Shown: in pieces, positions 19,002 through 27,282 of the stretch
How the letters are laid out: the number at the start of each line of letters is the position of its first letter
Position numbering within the stretch: position 1 is the stretch's first letter
Assembly: GCF_900240245.1 (NCBI RefSeq)
Contig: NZ_OESQ01000001.1
Coordinates: 2,845,905-2,909,904, forward strand
Source of the DNA: Lachnoclostridium edouardi
Lineage (GTDB): Bacteria > Bacillota > Clostridia > Lachnospirales > Lachnospiraceae
DNA length: 64,000 nucleotides
Reading direction: 5' to 3'
Translations under genes and position numbers: made by a program
Notes under the pieces: generated by a model
Database searches by the model: none
Seen by the model: only the letters and a program-made list of their open reading frames with translations
What the model was told of the DNA's origin: nothing

Positions 19002-19031
19002 TTGTTTGTAATCTGAGGGGATTAGTATTAT
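19002..19031 (+). promoter_or_regulatory. Sigma-A-type promoter of the CmpB-like gene
   Basis: TTGTTT (19002-19007), an 18-base spacer and TATTAT (19026-19031) lie 38 bases before the ATG at 19070. The match is moderate. Confidence 0.5.
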
Positions 19032-19069
19032 ACTAGATGACATTAACAAAATCTTAACGGAGGTGCTTT

Positions 19070-19621
19070 ATGACCGTTTATCAGAAAGTCATCTGGTTTT
19101 TTATATTAAGCTTTTTCGGATATTTGCTGGAATGTGCAGTTTTAAGTTATGAAAATAAGTCGGCAGTGCTGAACCGTGGCTTTGTAAAAGGACCGTTTTG
19201 TATTATTTACGGCTTTGGAGGCCTAGGGGCCTGCGCCATATTAGCGTCTGTAGCCGATCAACCGTTCCGTCTGTTTTTTGCATCTGCGGCAATGGCCACC
19301 AGCATGGAACTGATTACGGCTTATATTATGATTCGTCTTTTTGGAGCTTTCTGGTGGGATTACAGCCAGAAGGCGTTTAACTATAAAGGAATAATCTGCC
19401 TGGAAAGCAGCATTGGCTGGGGTATTTTGGGAATATTGTTTTTCCATTTTTTAGACGGCTTTGTTTACAGTTTAGTGTATCGCGTTCCGGACAGTATGGT
19501 AAAGTGGCTGGCAATAGCTTTAGTATGCTATTATGCGGTGGATTTTACATATAGCCTGTGGTTAGAAAAAAACAGTGAAGAGGATGACGGGCCAATGGTG
19601 GGAAGGCTGAAAATAAATTAG
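19070..19621 (+). CDS. Putative ABC-transporter type IV membrane protein (CmpB-like)
   Basis: A 183-residue integral membrane protein with about five hydrophobic helices. It matches the CmpB-type putative ABC transporter permease family (PF06541): the N-terminal FFGYLLECAVLSYENKSAVL and RGFVKGPFCIIYGFGGL motifs and the FWWDYSQKAFNYKGIICLESS segment are diagnostic. No ATPase is adjacent, and transport has not been demonstrated for the family. GGAGGT lies close to the start. A strong terminator follows the gene. Confidence 0.85.
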   Translation: MTVYQKVIWFFILSFFGYLLECAVLSYENKSAVLNRGFVKGPFCIIYGFGGLGACAILASVADQPFRLFFASAAMATSMELITAYIMIRLFGAFWWDYSQKAFNYKGIICLESSIGWGILGILFFHFLDGFVYSLVYRVPDSMVKWLAIALVCYYAVDFTYSLWLEKNSEEDDGPMVGRLKIN

Positions 19622-19629
19622 TGGTTTGG

Positions 19630-19672
19630 GAGTGTTGCAGATAAGTTAATTATGATGCGGCACTCTTTTTTT
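19630..19672 (+). terminator. Intrinsic terminator after the CmpB-like gene
   Basis: GAGTGTTGCA (19630-19639) pairs with TGCGGCACTC (19656-19665) with two G-U pairs, and seven T follow. Confidence 0.85.
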
Positions 19673-19751
19673 GCTTCATACAGGAAGTTTTTTACAATAT
19701 GGGAAGAGATATAGAATAATATTTTTGGATAAATAGTGTGGGAGAAAAATT

Positions 19752-20354
19752 ATGCGTATAATATTAGCATCTGCGTCTCCAAGAAGAAAAATGTTATTAG
19801 AACAAATTGGAATACAGGCAGAAGTAATACCCAGCAATGGGGAGGAAACTATAAGGGAGACAGATCCTTATAAAGCAGTGGAAGCGCTTTCCAGAGATAA
19901 GGCGGTTTCTGTAGGGGAGAGAATTCACATACAGGACCAGAGGGAAAAGATTGTAATTATTGGAGCAGACACTGTAGTGGCTTTTGGAAATACAATTTTA
20001 GGAAAGCCTGAGAACCAGCAGGAGGCTGTGAATATGATCAGCCGGCTTCAGGGAAAAGTTCACCAGGTTTACACAGGCGTAACCTTAATTTTAGGAGGAT
20101 TGGGGGAGGAAAGGCAGATTACTTTTTCGGAAAAAACAGACGTTTCAGTTTATCCTATGAGCGAACAGGAGATTCAGGATTACGTAAATACAGGGGAACC
20201 TATGGATAAGGCGGGAGCTTATGGAATCCAGGGGCTTTTCGCCGCTTATATTCAGGAAATCCACGGAGATTACAATAACGTAGTAGGGCTGCCGGCAGGC
20301 AGAGTATTTCAGGAATTAAAAAGGCTGACCCACGGAGGAAAAGATAATGATTAA
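19752..20354 (+). CDS. maf: Maf family nucleotide pyrophosphatase
   Basis: House-cleaning nucleoside triphosphate pyrophosphatase. The N-terminal ASASPRRKMLLEQIG is the Maf signature, with IIGADTVVAFGNTILGKPEN as the central metal-binding strand and KAGAYGIQGLFAAYI near the C terminus. The length of 200 residues is typical. The 3' end overlaps the downstream HAD gene by eight bases, so the two are likely co-translated. Substrate class (dTTP/UTP or m7GTP type) cannot be fixed from the residues alone. Confidence 0.94.
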   Translation: MRIILASASPRRKMLLEQIGIQAEVIPSNGEETIRETDPYKAVEALSRDKAVSVGERIHIQDQREKIVIIGADTVVAFGNTILGKPENQQEAVNMISRLQGKVHQVYTGVTLILGGLGEERQITFSEKTDVSVYPMSEQEIQDYVNTGEPMDKAGAYGIQGLFAAYIQEIHGDYNNVVGLPAGRVFQELKRLTHGGKDND

Positions 20355-21135
20355 ACTGATTGTATCTGATATAGACGGCACATTGCTTGAGGAGGGCACA
20401 AATAAGCTGAATCCGGAGCTGTTAGAGACAATTCTTATGCTGAGAAAGAAAGGGATTCAATTTGCAGCTGCTTCTGGCCGCCATCAGACAAGTGTGAGAA
20501 AAACCTTTGATCCAATTTTAGAAAAAATTTTTATTGTAGCAGATAACGGAGCATATTTAGGATGTCAAAACAGACATTTATTCCTTTACCCTTTAAATAG
20601 AGCTATGGTATTTCAAATGATAGAGGATGTGAGGGCCATGTCTGATCTTAGCATTGTAATCAGCGGGGCGGATATTGCCTATATGGAAAAGGGAAGCGAC
20701 CCTTATCTGGAAGACTGGGTGGTAAACGGATACCAGTATGATTTAAAGCTATTGGAGAATTTTCATCAGATTCAGGAGGATATATTAAAGGTAGCTTTAT
20801 ACAGAAAAGAGGGGGTGGACGCCCAGTATGAAAGCTTCTATAAAAAATACGGCGGCCAGGTAAAGCTGGCTATTTCCGGCCGGTCATGGCTGGATGTAAT
20901 CGGGCTGAATGTAAATAAAGGGGAGGCTGTGAAAACCCTGCAGGAAAGTCTGGGGATCGCCCCTGAGGAAACTATGGTATTTGGAGATCAGATGAATGAT
21001 CTGGAGATGATGAAGCAGGCTTATTACAGCTTTGCCGTTGGAAATGCCAGAGAGGAAGTAAAAAAGGCGGCCAGATTTCAGGCTGACACAAGTGGAAATA
21101 ATGGAGTCCTGAAAGTGCTGAAACAATTATTATAG
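20347..21135 (+). CDS. Cof-type HAD-IIB phosphatase
   Basis: Haloacid-dehalogenase-type phosphatase. Motif I is SDIDGTLLEEG at residues 7-17, motif II the AASGRH serine/threonine position, and motifs III-IV are KGEAVKTLQ and VFGDQMNDLEMM. The cap is inserted between motifs II and III, as in class IIB. It probably removes phosphate from sugar phosphates, nucleotides or cofactors. The start overlaps maf by eight bases, and the lipoprotein gene follows after 25 bases. Confidence 0.9.
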   Translation: MIKLIVSDIDGTLLEEGTNKLNPELLETILMLRKKGIQFAAASGRHQTSVRKTFDPILEKIFIVADNGAYLGCQNRHLFLYPLNRAMVFQMIEDVRAMSDLSIVISGADIAYMEKGSDPYLEDWVVNGYQYDLKLLENFHQIQEDILKVALYRKEGVDAQYESFYKKYGGQVKLAISGRSWLDVIGLNVNKGEAVKTLQESLGIAPEETMVFGDQMNDLEMMKQAYYSFAVGNAREEVKKAARFQADTSGNNGVLKVLKQLL

Positions 21136-21160
21136 CCAATGAAAGAGGAGTTTTTAAATT

Positions 21161-22132
21161 ATGAATAGTTTCTGGAAAAGGAAACAAAAAGCAGTGACGA
21201 CAGCAATCGCCGGGGCTATCCTTCTTTCTGGCTGCAGCGGGATTCCCTTAATGTCAGAAGTAAAAGAGACAAAAGGCTATTCTCAGGCCCAGACCATGAT
21301 TCTGGTAGCAACGGAAAGAAACAGGTATGAAAGCTTATATACAAATAAAATTTGGGATGTAAAAATGGAAGAAAACGGTCCTGACTTTGAAGAATATCTT
21401 TTAGAGCAGATTAAGCTGTTTTTAGAGGAACTGAAAACAGTAACTCTTTTGGCAAAAGAACAAGGGGTAACTTTAAGCTCGGCAGAAAGAGAAAAAGTAG
21501 AGCGCCTGGCAGAAGACTATTACAGTCAGCTTACATCAGAGGACCTTTCATATATAAAAGCAGACAAAGAAGACGTACTGTTTATGTATGAGGAATACTG
21601 TCTGGCTAACAAAATGGTAACAGAAGTAACAAAGGATATGGATTTGGAAATCAGCGACAGCGAGGCCAAGGTAATTACTATTCAGCAGATTGAGGTTTGG
21701 AACCAGGAGACAGCTCAGACTGTGTGGGCCAAAACTCAGGAGGAGGGAGCGGACTTTGCATCTATTGCAAAAGAATATTCGTTAAATCCTGATTTAGAGA
21801 GAAAACTGGGCCGGGGAGAGGACGATAAAGGTCTGGAGGAAGCTGCCTTTGCTTTGAAAGAGGGAGAAATCAGCCAGGTTATTCCTGTGGGACAAAGCTA
21901 TTACATTGTAAAATGCCTGGACGATTATGACCCGGAGGCTACTCAGGAAAGAAAAAATAAATTAGTAATCAGCAAAAAAGATCAGATTTTTCGGGAGATT
22001 TATAATGAATTTGCGGAAAAGAATCCTGTAGTGTTTGAGGAGGAGATGTGGGACAGCATCCAATTTTCGCCAGATGATAAGTCTGATACAGAAAATTTTT
22101 TTCAGCTTTATAAAGAATACTTTCCTGAGTAA
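21161..22132 (+). CDS. PpiC-type peptidylprolyl isomerase lipoprotein (PrsA/SurA-like)
   Basis: Exported foldase. The N terminus has a signal peptide ending in the lipobox LLSGC with Cys25 as lipidation site, then an alpha-helical SurA-like N-domain, then a parvulin rotamase domain from about residue 170 (EGADFASIAKEYSLNPDL, EEAAFALKEGEISQVI, YYIVKCLDDY). It would assist folding of secreted proteins at the outer membrane face. The length of 323 residues matches PrsA. GAGGAG lies upstream. The gene follows the HAD phosphatase and precedes a hypothetical gene in the same direction. Confidence 0.9.
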   Translation: MNSFWKRKQKAVTTAIAGAILLSGCSGIPLMSEVKETKGYSQAQTMILVATERNRYESLYTNKIWDVKMEENGPDFEEYLLEQIKLFLEELKTVTLLAKEQGVTLSSAEREKVERLAEDYYSQLTSEDLSYIKADKEDVLFMYEEYCLANKMVTEVTKDMDLEISDSEAKVITIQQIEVWNQETAQTVWAKTQEEGADFASIAKEYSLNPDLERKLGRGEDDKGLEEAAFALKEGEISQVIPVGQSYYIVKCLDDYDPEATQERKNKLVISKKDQIFREIYNEFAEKNPVVFEEEMWDSIQFSPDDKSDTENFFQLYKEYFPE

Positions 22133-22164
22133 ATAAAGGCTTAGGGAAATAAACAGGAGAATAT

Positions 22165-22662
22165 ATGGTTTCATTAAAAGTAGAAGATATAAAGACCTTT
22201 ACTACTCAGCTGTTTGTCAGAGACACATTTGACCGGTTTCTGGTAAGAGATGTGAAAATTGTTACATATAACACATTTTCTATTGACGGCCATATAAAGC
22301 AGGGATATTTTTCAGAAGAGGAGAAGGAAGCCCAGGGATTTAAAGAGTTATCAGCCTGGGAAATGGTCCGGCCTGTGTGCTTTACTCTGATTAAGGGGAA
22401 ACGGCTGCCTGGCAGCTTTCACATTGTACTGCAGCTAAGCCAAAAAGACACGATTGAGTTTTTAGGACGGGCCGGAACATCTTTAAAAGAGGATCAGGTA
22501 AAAGGATTATTTGTGAATATTAGATATGAAAATCAAAATCTTCACTGCGTAACAGGAATTCTTTTAAATTTTTTTACTATGGATAAATCATTGGAAAATG
22601 AGTGGGATAAAGAGTTTGGGGAGTTTTTAAAGAAAAATGAAATCCCCTGGTCTCAGGAATAG
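22165..22662 (+). CDS. Conserved hypothetical protein (probable DUF5721 type)
   Basis: A soluble 165-residue protein without signal peptide or membrane segment. The composition is balanced, and the sequence begins SLKVEDIKTFTTQLFVRDTF and contains IDGHIKQGYFSEEE. From memory it resembles the DUF5721 proteins of Lachnospiraceae, but this is uncertain. No catalytic motif is recognised. AGGAGA precedes the ATG. It lies 32 bases after the PpiC lipoprotein gene and may share its transcript; no terminator is seen between them. Confidence 0.7.
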   Translation: MVSLKVEDIKTFTTQLFVRDTFDRFLVRDVKIVTYNTFSIDGHIKQGYFSEEEKEAQGFKELSAWEMVRPVCFTLIKGKRLPGSFHIVLQLSQKDTIEFLGRAGTSLKEDQVKGLFVNIRYENQNLHCVTGILLNFFTMDKSLENEWDKEFGEFLKKNEIPWSQE

Positions 22663-22724
22663 AGAAGAAAACGGTTCTGGCATAGAAAAACACGTAAGAA
22701 AAGCGTAAGTATTATTTTTTCAAC

Positions 22725-22758
22725 AGTACTTGACATTACATAGTACTAGATATAATAT
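22725..22758 (+). promoter_or_regulatory. Promoter and likely PadR operator
   Basis: TTGACA (22730-22735) with TAATAT (22753-22758, 17-base spacer) or TATAAT (22751-22756, 15-base spacer) forms the promoter. The palindrome AGTACT occurs twice, at 22725-22730 and 22742-22747, flanking the -35 region, which is suitable as an operator for the PadR protein encoded just downstream. Confidence 0.6.
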
Positions 22759-22782
22759 GATAATATAAAGAAGGTGAGAAGC

Positions 22783-23097
22783 ATGAATGCTCAGTTTAAA
22801 AAAGGCGTGCTGGAGCTAATAGTCCTGCTTTCTGTAACAAAAAGAGATATGTACGGATATGAGCTGGTCAGCGAGGTTTCTAAAGCAATAGACGTAAATG
22901 AAGGCACTATTTATCCTTTGTTAAAGCGGCTGACTAATGAACATTACTTTGAAACATATTTAAGAGAGTCTACAGAAGGGCCCCCCAGAAAATATTATCA
23001 TCTGACGGCGGCAGGGATTTTGTACAAGGATGGTTTGAAAAAAGAGTGGAAGGAATTTTGCAGCCAGGTAAATGAGTTTATTGAGGAGAGTGATTAA
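22783..23097 (+). CDS. PadR family transcriptional regulator
   Basis: A 104-residue winged-helix repressor. FKKGVLELIVLLSVTKRDMYGYELV and the EGTIYPLLKRL recognition helix are classic PadR features, and GPPRKYYHLTAAG forms the wing. ATG 22783 follows AAGGTGAG; a GTG at 22774 sits on that ribosome site and is rejected. The next gene encodes a DUF1700 protein, the usual partner of this PadR subclass in Firmicutes, and begins one base after the stop. Autoregulation through the AGTACT pair is inferred. Confidence 0.94.
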   Translation: MNAQFKKGVLELIVLLSVTKRDMYGYELVSEVSKAIDVNEGTIYPLLKRLTNEHYFETYLRESTEGPPRKYYHLTAAGILYKDGLKKEWKEFCSQVNEFIEESD

Positions 23098-23098
23098 G

Positions 23099-23878
23099 GT
23101 GAATAAAAGTGAATTCCTGAAAAAGCTGGAGGACAGGCTTTTTGTGTTAAATCAAAAGGAACGGGAGGACATTATAAGCGAATACAGGCAGCATATTGAA
23201 TTCAGGGTTCAAAGCGGCCTTACAGAGGAGGAAGCCATTCAGGATTTTGGAGATTTAGAGGAGCTTACTGCAGAGATTTTGGACGCTTACAATTTAAACC
23301 CGGATTATGGAAAAAAGCCAAAACTGGTGGACGCGAAAAAAGTGGGAGAAGAAGTGACGAAAAGCGCCTCCGCTGCAGCCAGATTTTTCCAGAAATGCTG
23401 GGGGAAGATTATTTCTGGCTTGTCTAAAGCAGGAAAGCTTCTGAAAAAAGGATTTCTTTGGCTGGTAAGCTTATCCTGGCTCAGGCAGGGAAAAGGAAAG
23501 AGAGAAAAAATAGTCCGGGAAAAAAATACAGAGCTAATAAAAAAGGCAGAAAATCTTGCAGGCAGCTGTAAAAAAACAGTAGCGGCAGGAACCTTTGGAA
23601 TTTGGAGAATTATCAGATTTTGTATTAGGCTGGGGCTTTTGGCAGGGGCGGTTATTGTTTTAAGTCCTTTATTGATAGGAGATATTTTTCTGATTTCAAC
23701 CTTAGGGTTTTTAGTAGTTTTACTGTTTCAGGGCTATCCTGTGGTGGGGATTACAATTATTTCCCTGGGAGGCGTGTTAAGCTGCAGCGCTATTTTGGCA
23801 GCTGCAGTAATGTTAATATTTCCTGGAAAAAGGAAAAACAGAGAAGTATTTACTGAGAAACAGGAGGAATTGGCATGA
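23099..23878 (+). CDS. DUF1700 family membrane protein
   Basis: A 259-residue protein with an N-terminal DUF1700/HAAS-like region (KSEFLKKLEDRLFVLNQKER, RQHIEFRVQSGLTEEEAIQDFGDLEE) and C-terminal hydrophobic helices (LGLLAGAVIVLSPLLIGDIFL, VVGITIISLGGVL). A basic, lysine-rich linker lies between. GTG 23099 is favoured because GAGGAGAG ends eight bases before it. It overlaps the next gene by four bases, forming a three-gene unit padR-DUF1700-exported protein. Such units are thought to respond to envelope stress, but the role is not established. Confidence 0.85.
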   Translation: MNKSEFLKKLEDRLFVLNQKEREDIISEYRQHIEFRVQSGLTEEEAIQDFGDLEELTAEILDAYNLNPDYGKKPKLVDAKKVGEEVTKSASAAARFFQKCWGKIISGLSKAGKLLKKGFLWLVSLSWLRQGKGKREKIVREKNTELIKKAENLAGSCKKTVAAGTFGIWRIIRFCIRLGLLAGAVIVLSPLLIGDIFLISTLGFLVVLLFQGYPVVGITIISLGGVLSCSAILAAAVMLIFPGKRKNREVFTEKQEELA

Positions 23879-24411
23879 AAAAGTATAAAGCGGCGGCGTT
23901 AATATTTGCAGCAGGTCTTTTCCTTATGGGAATCGGAGGAGGGGTGGCATTTGCAGAATATTCTTCCTTTGAATACGGAGGAAAAAGGATAGTGGACGCC
24001 GGACCTGAACAGATAAAAAGGCTGGAGGTAGACAGAGAGGCGGGAGTGCCTTTTGTGATTCCTGATCACACATGGACATACTGGGAAACAGAAATCATTG
24101 TAGATGACTCTCTTCCTGAAACAAAATTAATATTTGAAGCTGTATTTAATGAAAATCAGCTGGGGCCGGAAATGAATTTATTGGAAGAAGAAAATGAGGA
24201 AGGGGAGCGCAGACAGATATTTGAGGTAAACTGGATTTACAAAGGCCAGGACAGCAACCAGATGGAACAGTTTTGGAAATTAAAGGACGACTTTTTAAAT
24301 GCAATGAAGGAGCATAAGGTATATGATTACCAGTCCAATGCAGTGAAAAAATTGAAAGTTTATATGTCCCAGGAAGCGAAAAAGGATCTGGAAAATATGA
24401 TTTGGCAGTAA
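23875..24411 (+). CDS. Exported protein of the PadR operon, unrecognised
   Basis: A 178-residue protein with an N-terminal signal or anchor segment (KYKAAALIFAAGLFLMGIGGGVAFAEYSSF). The mature part is acidic and shows no motif I recognise. In related operons the third gene is often a DUF4097-type beta-helix protein, and the initial FEYGGKRIVDAGPEQIKRLEVD is compatible with the first strand of such a protein, but the rest does not look like a full repeat domain. It overlaps the DUF1700 gene by four bases, so it belongs to the same unit. Confidence 0.75.
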   Translation: MKKYKAAALIFAAGLFLMGIGGGVAFAEYSSFEYGGKRIVDAGPEQIKRLEVDREAGVPFVIPDHTWTYWETEIIVDDSLPETKLIFEAVFNENQLGPEMNLLEEENEEGERRQIFEVNWIYKGQDSNQMEQFWKLKDDFLNAMKEHKVYDYQSNAVKKLKVYMSQEAKKDLENMIWQ

Positions 24412-24424
24412 CATAATAAGATTA

Positions 24425-24451
24425 TTAGCACTCATTTAAAATGAGTGCTAA
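24425..24451. promoter_or_regulatory. CIRCE operator (HrcA binding site) before htpG
   Basis: A perfect inverted repeat: TTAGCACTC (24425-24433), nine bases, GAGTGCTAA (24443-24451). This equals the CIRCE consensus and sits just upstream of the htpG -35. Confidence 0.95.
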
Positions 24452-24458
24452 TTTTCTG

Positions 24459-24487
24459 TTGACTTTTTAAAAAAGTGGTATTAAAAT
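24459..24487 (+). promoter_or_regulatory. Sigma-A-type promoter of htpG
   Basis: TTGACT (24459-24464), a 17-base spacer and TAAAAT (24482-24487) lie 29 bases before the ATG, with GAAGGAGTG as ribosome site. Confidence 0.8.
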
Positions 24488-24516
24488 AATAGGAAAATGC
24501 GAAGGAGTGATATAAA

Positions 24517-26520
24517 ATGGCAACAAAAACAGGAAGCTTATCTATTAACAGCGAAAATATATTTCCAATTATTAAAAAGTGGCTGTACTCTGACCACGAT
24601 ATTTTTTACAGAGAGTTGATCAGCAACGGCTGCGACGCTATTACAAAGCTGAAAAAGCTGGCTTTAATGGGCGAATATGAAGAGCCTGATCAGGCAGAGT
24701 ACAAGATTTTAGTAACAGTAAATTCTAATGATAAAACAATTACTATTACAGATAACGGTCTGGGCATGACAGCAGAAGAGGTGGATGAATATATTAACCA
24801 GATTGCTTTTTCAGGAGCTCAGGATTTCCTGGAAAAATATAAAGATAAGGCCAATGAAGACCAGATTATCGGACATTTTGGATTAGGATTTTACTCTGCA
24901 TTTATGGTAGCTGATAAAGTGACCATTGATACTCTTTCTTATAAAGAAGGAGCTTTGCCTGTACACTGGGAGTCAGAAGGCGGCACTGAGTACGAGATGA
25001 GCGAAGGCGCAAAGGAAGGCCAAGGCACTAAGATCACATTGTATTTAAACGAGGACAGCGTAGAGTTTTCCAATGAGTACAGAGCCAAAGAGGTGATTGA
25101 AAAATATTGTTCCTTTATGCCAGTGCCGATTTACCTGGAGAACGCTGCGGCTGAGCCAGAGTATGAGACCATTGAAAAAGATCAGCTGACAGAAAAGGAT
25201 ACAATCGTAGAGACTATTGTAGAGGAAGCTAAAACTGAGGAAAAAGAAAATGAAAATGGAGAGAAGGAAGTAGTAGAGATTTCTCCTGCTGCAGAAAAAT
25301 ATAAAATTCTTAAACGCCCGGTGCCTTTAAACGACGTAACTCCATTGTGGAACAAGCATCCAAATGAGTGTACAGAAGAAGAGTATAAAGAGTTTTACAG
25401 AAAAGTATTTATGGACTTTAAGGAGCCTTTGTTCTGGATTCATTTAAATATGGATTATCCGTTTAACTTAAAAGGTATTCTTTACTTCCCTAAAATTAAT
25501 ACAGAGTACGACACCATTGAGGGGACAATTAAGCTGTACAACAACCAGGTATTTATTGCAGACAATATTAAAGAGGTAATTCCTGAGTATTTACTGCTTT
25601 TAAAGGGAGCTATTGATTGTCCTGATCTGCCTTTAAATGTTTCCAGAAGCGCTTTGCAGAACGACGGATTTGTAAAGAAAATCTCTGATTATATCAGTAA
25701 AAAGGTGGCTGATAAGCTGTCCGGCATGTGTAAAACAGACAGAGAAAATTATGAAAAATACTGGGACGACATTAGCCCGTTTATTAAATTCGGCTGCATT
25801 AAGGATGAGAAATTCTCAGAAAAAATGAACGACTATATTCTCTTTAAAAATCTGGACGGCAAGTATTTAACATTAAAAGATTGTCTGGAGGAAAATAAAG
25901 AGAAGCATGAGAATCAGATTTTCTATGTAACAGATGAAAAAGAGCAAAGTCAGTATATTAATATGTTCAGAAAGGAAGGCCTGGACGCTGTAATTTTGAA
26001 GCATAATATTGACAGCCCATTTATCAGTCATTTAGAGCAGAAAAACGATAAGCTGAAATTCCTGCGCATTGACGGAGACTTAAACGACACCTTTAAGGAA
26101 GAGGTAAAGGAAGAGGATAAGGAAGCTGTAAAGGCAGATACAGAGAAGCTGGAAAAGGTATTTAAGACGGCATTGTCCATGGACAAGCTGGAAATAAAGG
26201 CAGAAAAGCTGAAGGATGAAACTACTGCTTCCATGATTACTGTGTCTGAGGAATCCAGAAGAATGCAGGAAATGATGAAAATGTACGGTATGTATGGTAT
26301 GGACCCGTCTATGTTCGGAAGTACAGGGGAGACATTGATTTTAAACCTGAACCATCCTTTAGTACAGTATGTGCTGCAGCATGAAGAGGGAGAGCAGACA
26401 AATAAAATCTGTGAGCAGCTGTATGACCTGGCGTGTCTGGGCCATGGCAGCCTGACGCCTGAAAGAATGACTCATTTTATTCAGCGTAGCAATGAAATAA
26501 TGATGATCATGGCAAAATAA
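24517..26520 (+). CDS. htpG: Hsp90 family chaperone HtpG
   Basis: Cytosolic ATP-dependent chaperone. The N-terminal GHKL ATPase shows the RELISNGCDAITKLKKLAL helix (most homologues read SNASDA), DNGLGMTAEEV and GHFGLGFYSAFMVADKV. A charged linker (residues about 230-260, rich in Glu and Lys) leads to the middle domain with SRSALQNDGFVKKI and the C-terminal dimerisation domain. The 667-residue length is slightly longer than the usual 620-630. A perfect CIRCE element upstream implies HrcA heat-shock control. A strong hairpin follows. Confidence 0.96.
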   Translation: MATKTGSLSINSENIFPIIKKWLYSDHDIFYRELISNGCDAITKLKKLALMGEYEEPDQAEYKILVTVNSNDKTITITDNGLGMTAEEVDEYINQIAFSGAQDFLEKYKDKANEDQIIGHFGLGFYSAFMVADKVTIDTLSYKEGALPVHWESEGGTEYEMSEGAKEGQGTKITLYLNEDSVEFSNEYRAKEVIEKYCSFMPVPIYLENAAAEPEYETIEKDQLTEKDTIVETIVEEAKTEEKENENGEKEVVEISPAAEKYKILKRPVPLNDVTPLWNKHPNECTEEEYKEFYRKVFMDFKEPLFWIHLNMDYPFNLKGILYFPKINTEYDTIEGTIKLYNNQVFIADNIKEVIPEYLLLLKGAIDCPDLPLNVSRSALQNDGFVKKISDYISKKVADKLSGMCKTDRENYEKYWDDISPFIKFGCIKDEKFSEKMNDYILFKNLDGKYLTLKDCLEENKEKHENQIFYVTDEKEQSQYINMFRKEGLDAVILKHNIDSPFISHLEQKNDKLKFLRIDGDLNDTFKEEVKEEDKEAVKADTEKLEKVFKTALSMDKLEIKAEKLKDETTASMITVSEESRRMQEMMKMYGMYGMDPSMFGSTGETLILNLNHPLVQYVLQHEEGEQTNKICEQLYDLACLGHGSLTPERMTHFIQRSNEIMMIMAK

Positions 26521-26550
26521 ATGATTTTGTTTCTTTCTTAATTAAATAGA

Positions 26551-26594
26551 AGGCGCTGCAAAGGGGCGATGTCCCCGGCTTTGCAGCGCCTTTA
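26551..26594. terminator. Bidirectional terminator between htpG and the secreted protein gene
   Basis: AGGCGCTGCAAAG (26551-26563) pairs with CTTTGCAGCGCCT (26579-26591), with inner GGG/CCC pairing. T-rich flanks on both strands suit both convergent genes. Confidence 0.85.
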
Positions 26595-26619
26595 TAAATT
26601 AGCGCTTTTCTGTTTATGT

Positions 26620-27096
26620 TCAGCCTTCGTCTAACAGCTTGTCAATTTCTTCCCAAAGTTTATTAATTTCTGTTAAGGACTCACAGCGTGTACGCTTATT
26701 TTCTAAAAGCTGCTCCATGTTGTCAATCGCTGCGTCAAAGTTCTTTTCTTTTACTGCAGTCTTAGTTTCCTGTCTCAGCTCTTTGGCATTTATTTTTTTC
26801 ATATCCTTGCGTATTTCTACAATTTTGCTGTGAAGCTGTTTGGCCTCTTTCCAGGCGTCTTTACTAATATTTAATGATCCGTTCTCCTTTTTAGTAAGGC
26901 GCACTGCTTTATAACGGGCTGCTGTTTCTTTATTTTCCTCCCACATAGGTTTCATCTGTGCTTCCAGCTCTTTCATTTCTGCTTTAATAGGCACCACGGC
27001 CTCCTTGTACTCAGCTTTTGTCTCAGCGGCAAAAGCGGGAAATGACATAAGACATGCACATAGAGAGGCTGTAAACAATGTTCTGAATTTTTTCAT
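26620..27096 (-). CDS. Small secreted helical protein, unrecognised
   Basis: A 158-residue protein with a clear signal peptide (KKFRTLFTASLCACLMSFPAFA, cleavage after AFA). The mature part is rich in Lys, Glu and Ala with heptad-like spacing and should form long helices; no Cys remains after cleavage except one near the C terminus. No family is recognised. The overall shape (small, exported, all-helical, charged) recalls Spy/CpxP-type envelope proteins, but no shared motif is visible. It is divergent from a two-component regulator gene about 190 bases away, which suggests, without proving, a regulatory link. Confidence 0.75.
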   Translation of the reverse strand: MKKFRTLFTASLCACLMSFPAFAAETKAEYKEAVVPIKAEMKELEAQMKPMWEENKETAARYKAVRLTKKENGSLNISKDAWKEAKQLHSKIVEIRKDMKKINAKELRQETKTAVKEKNFDAAIDNMEQLLENKRTRCESLTEINKLWEEIDKLLDEG

Positions 27097-27282
27097 TTTA
27101 TTCTCCTTTCATAATAACAAATAGGTAAGTCTGTATCTTTTTCTATAGTAATATTATAATCAAAGGAGAGAGCAGATTTATAGAGTGTAGATGTGGCAAA
27201 TTTGTGGCAGCCGTTTACGATTTTTTTATAAAATGTTATGATGAACTTGGAACAAGGAACCGTTGAAATATACAGGTATAAA

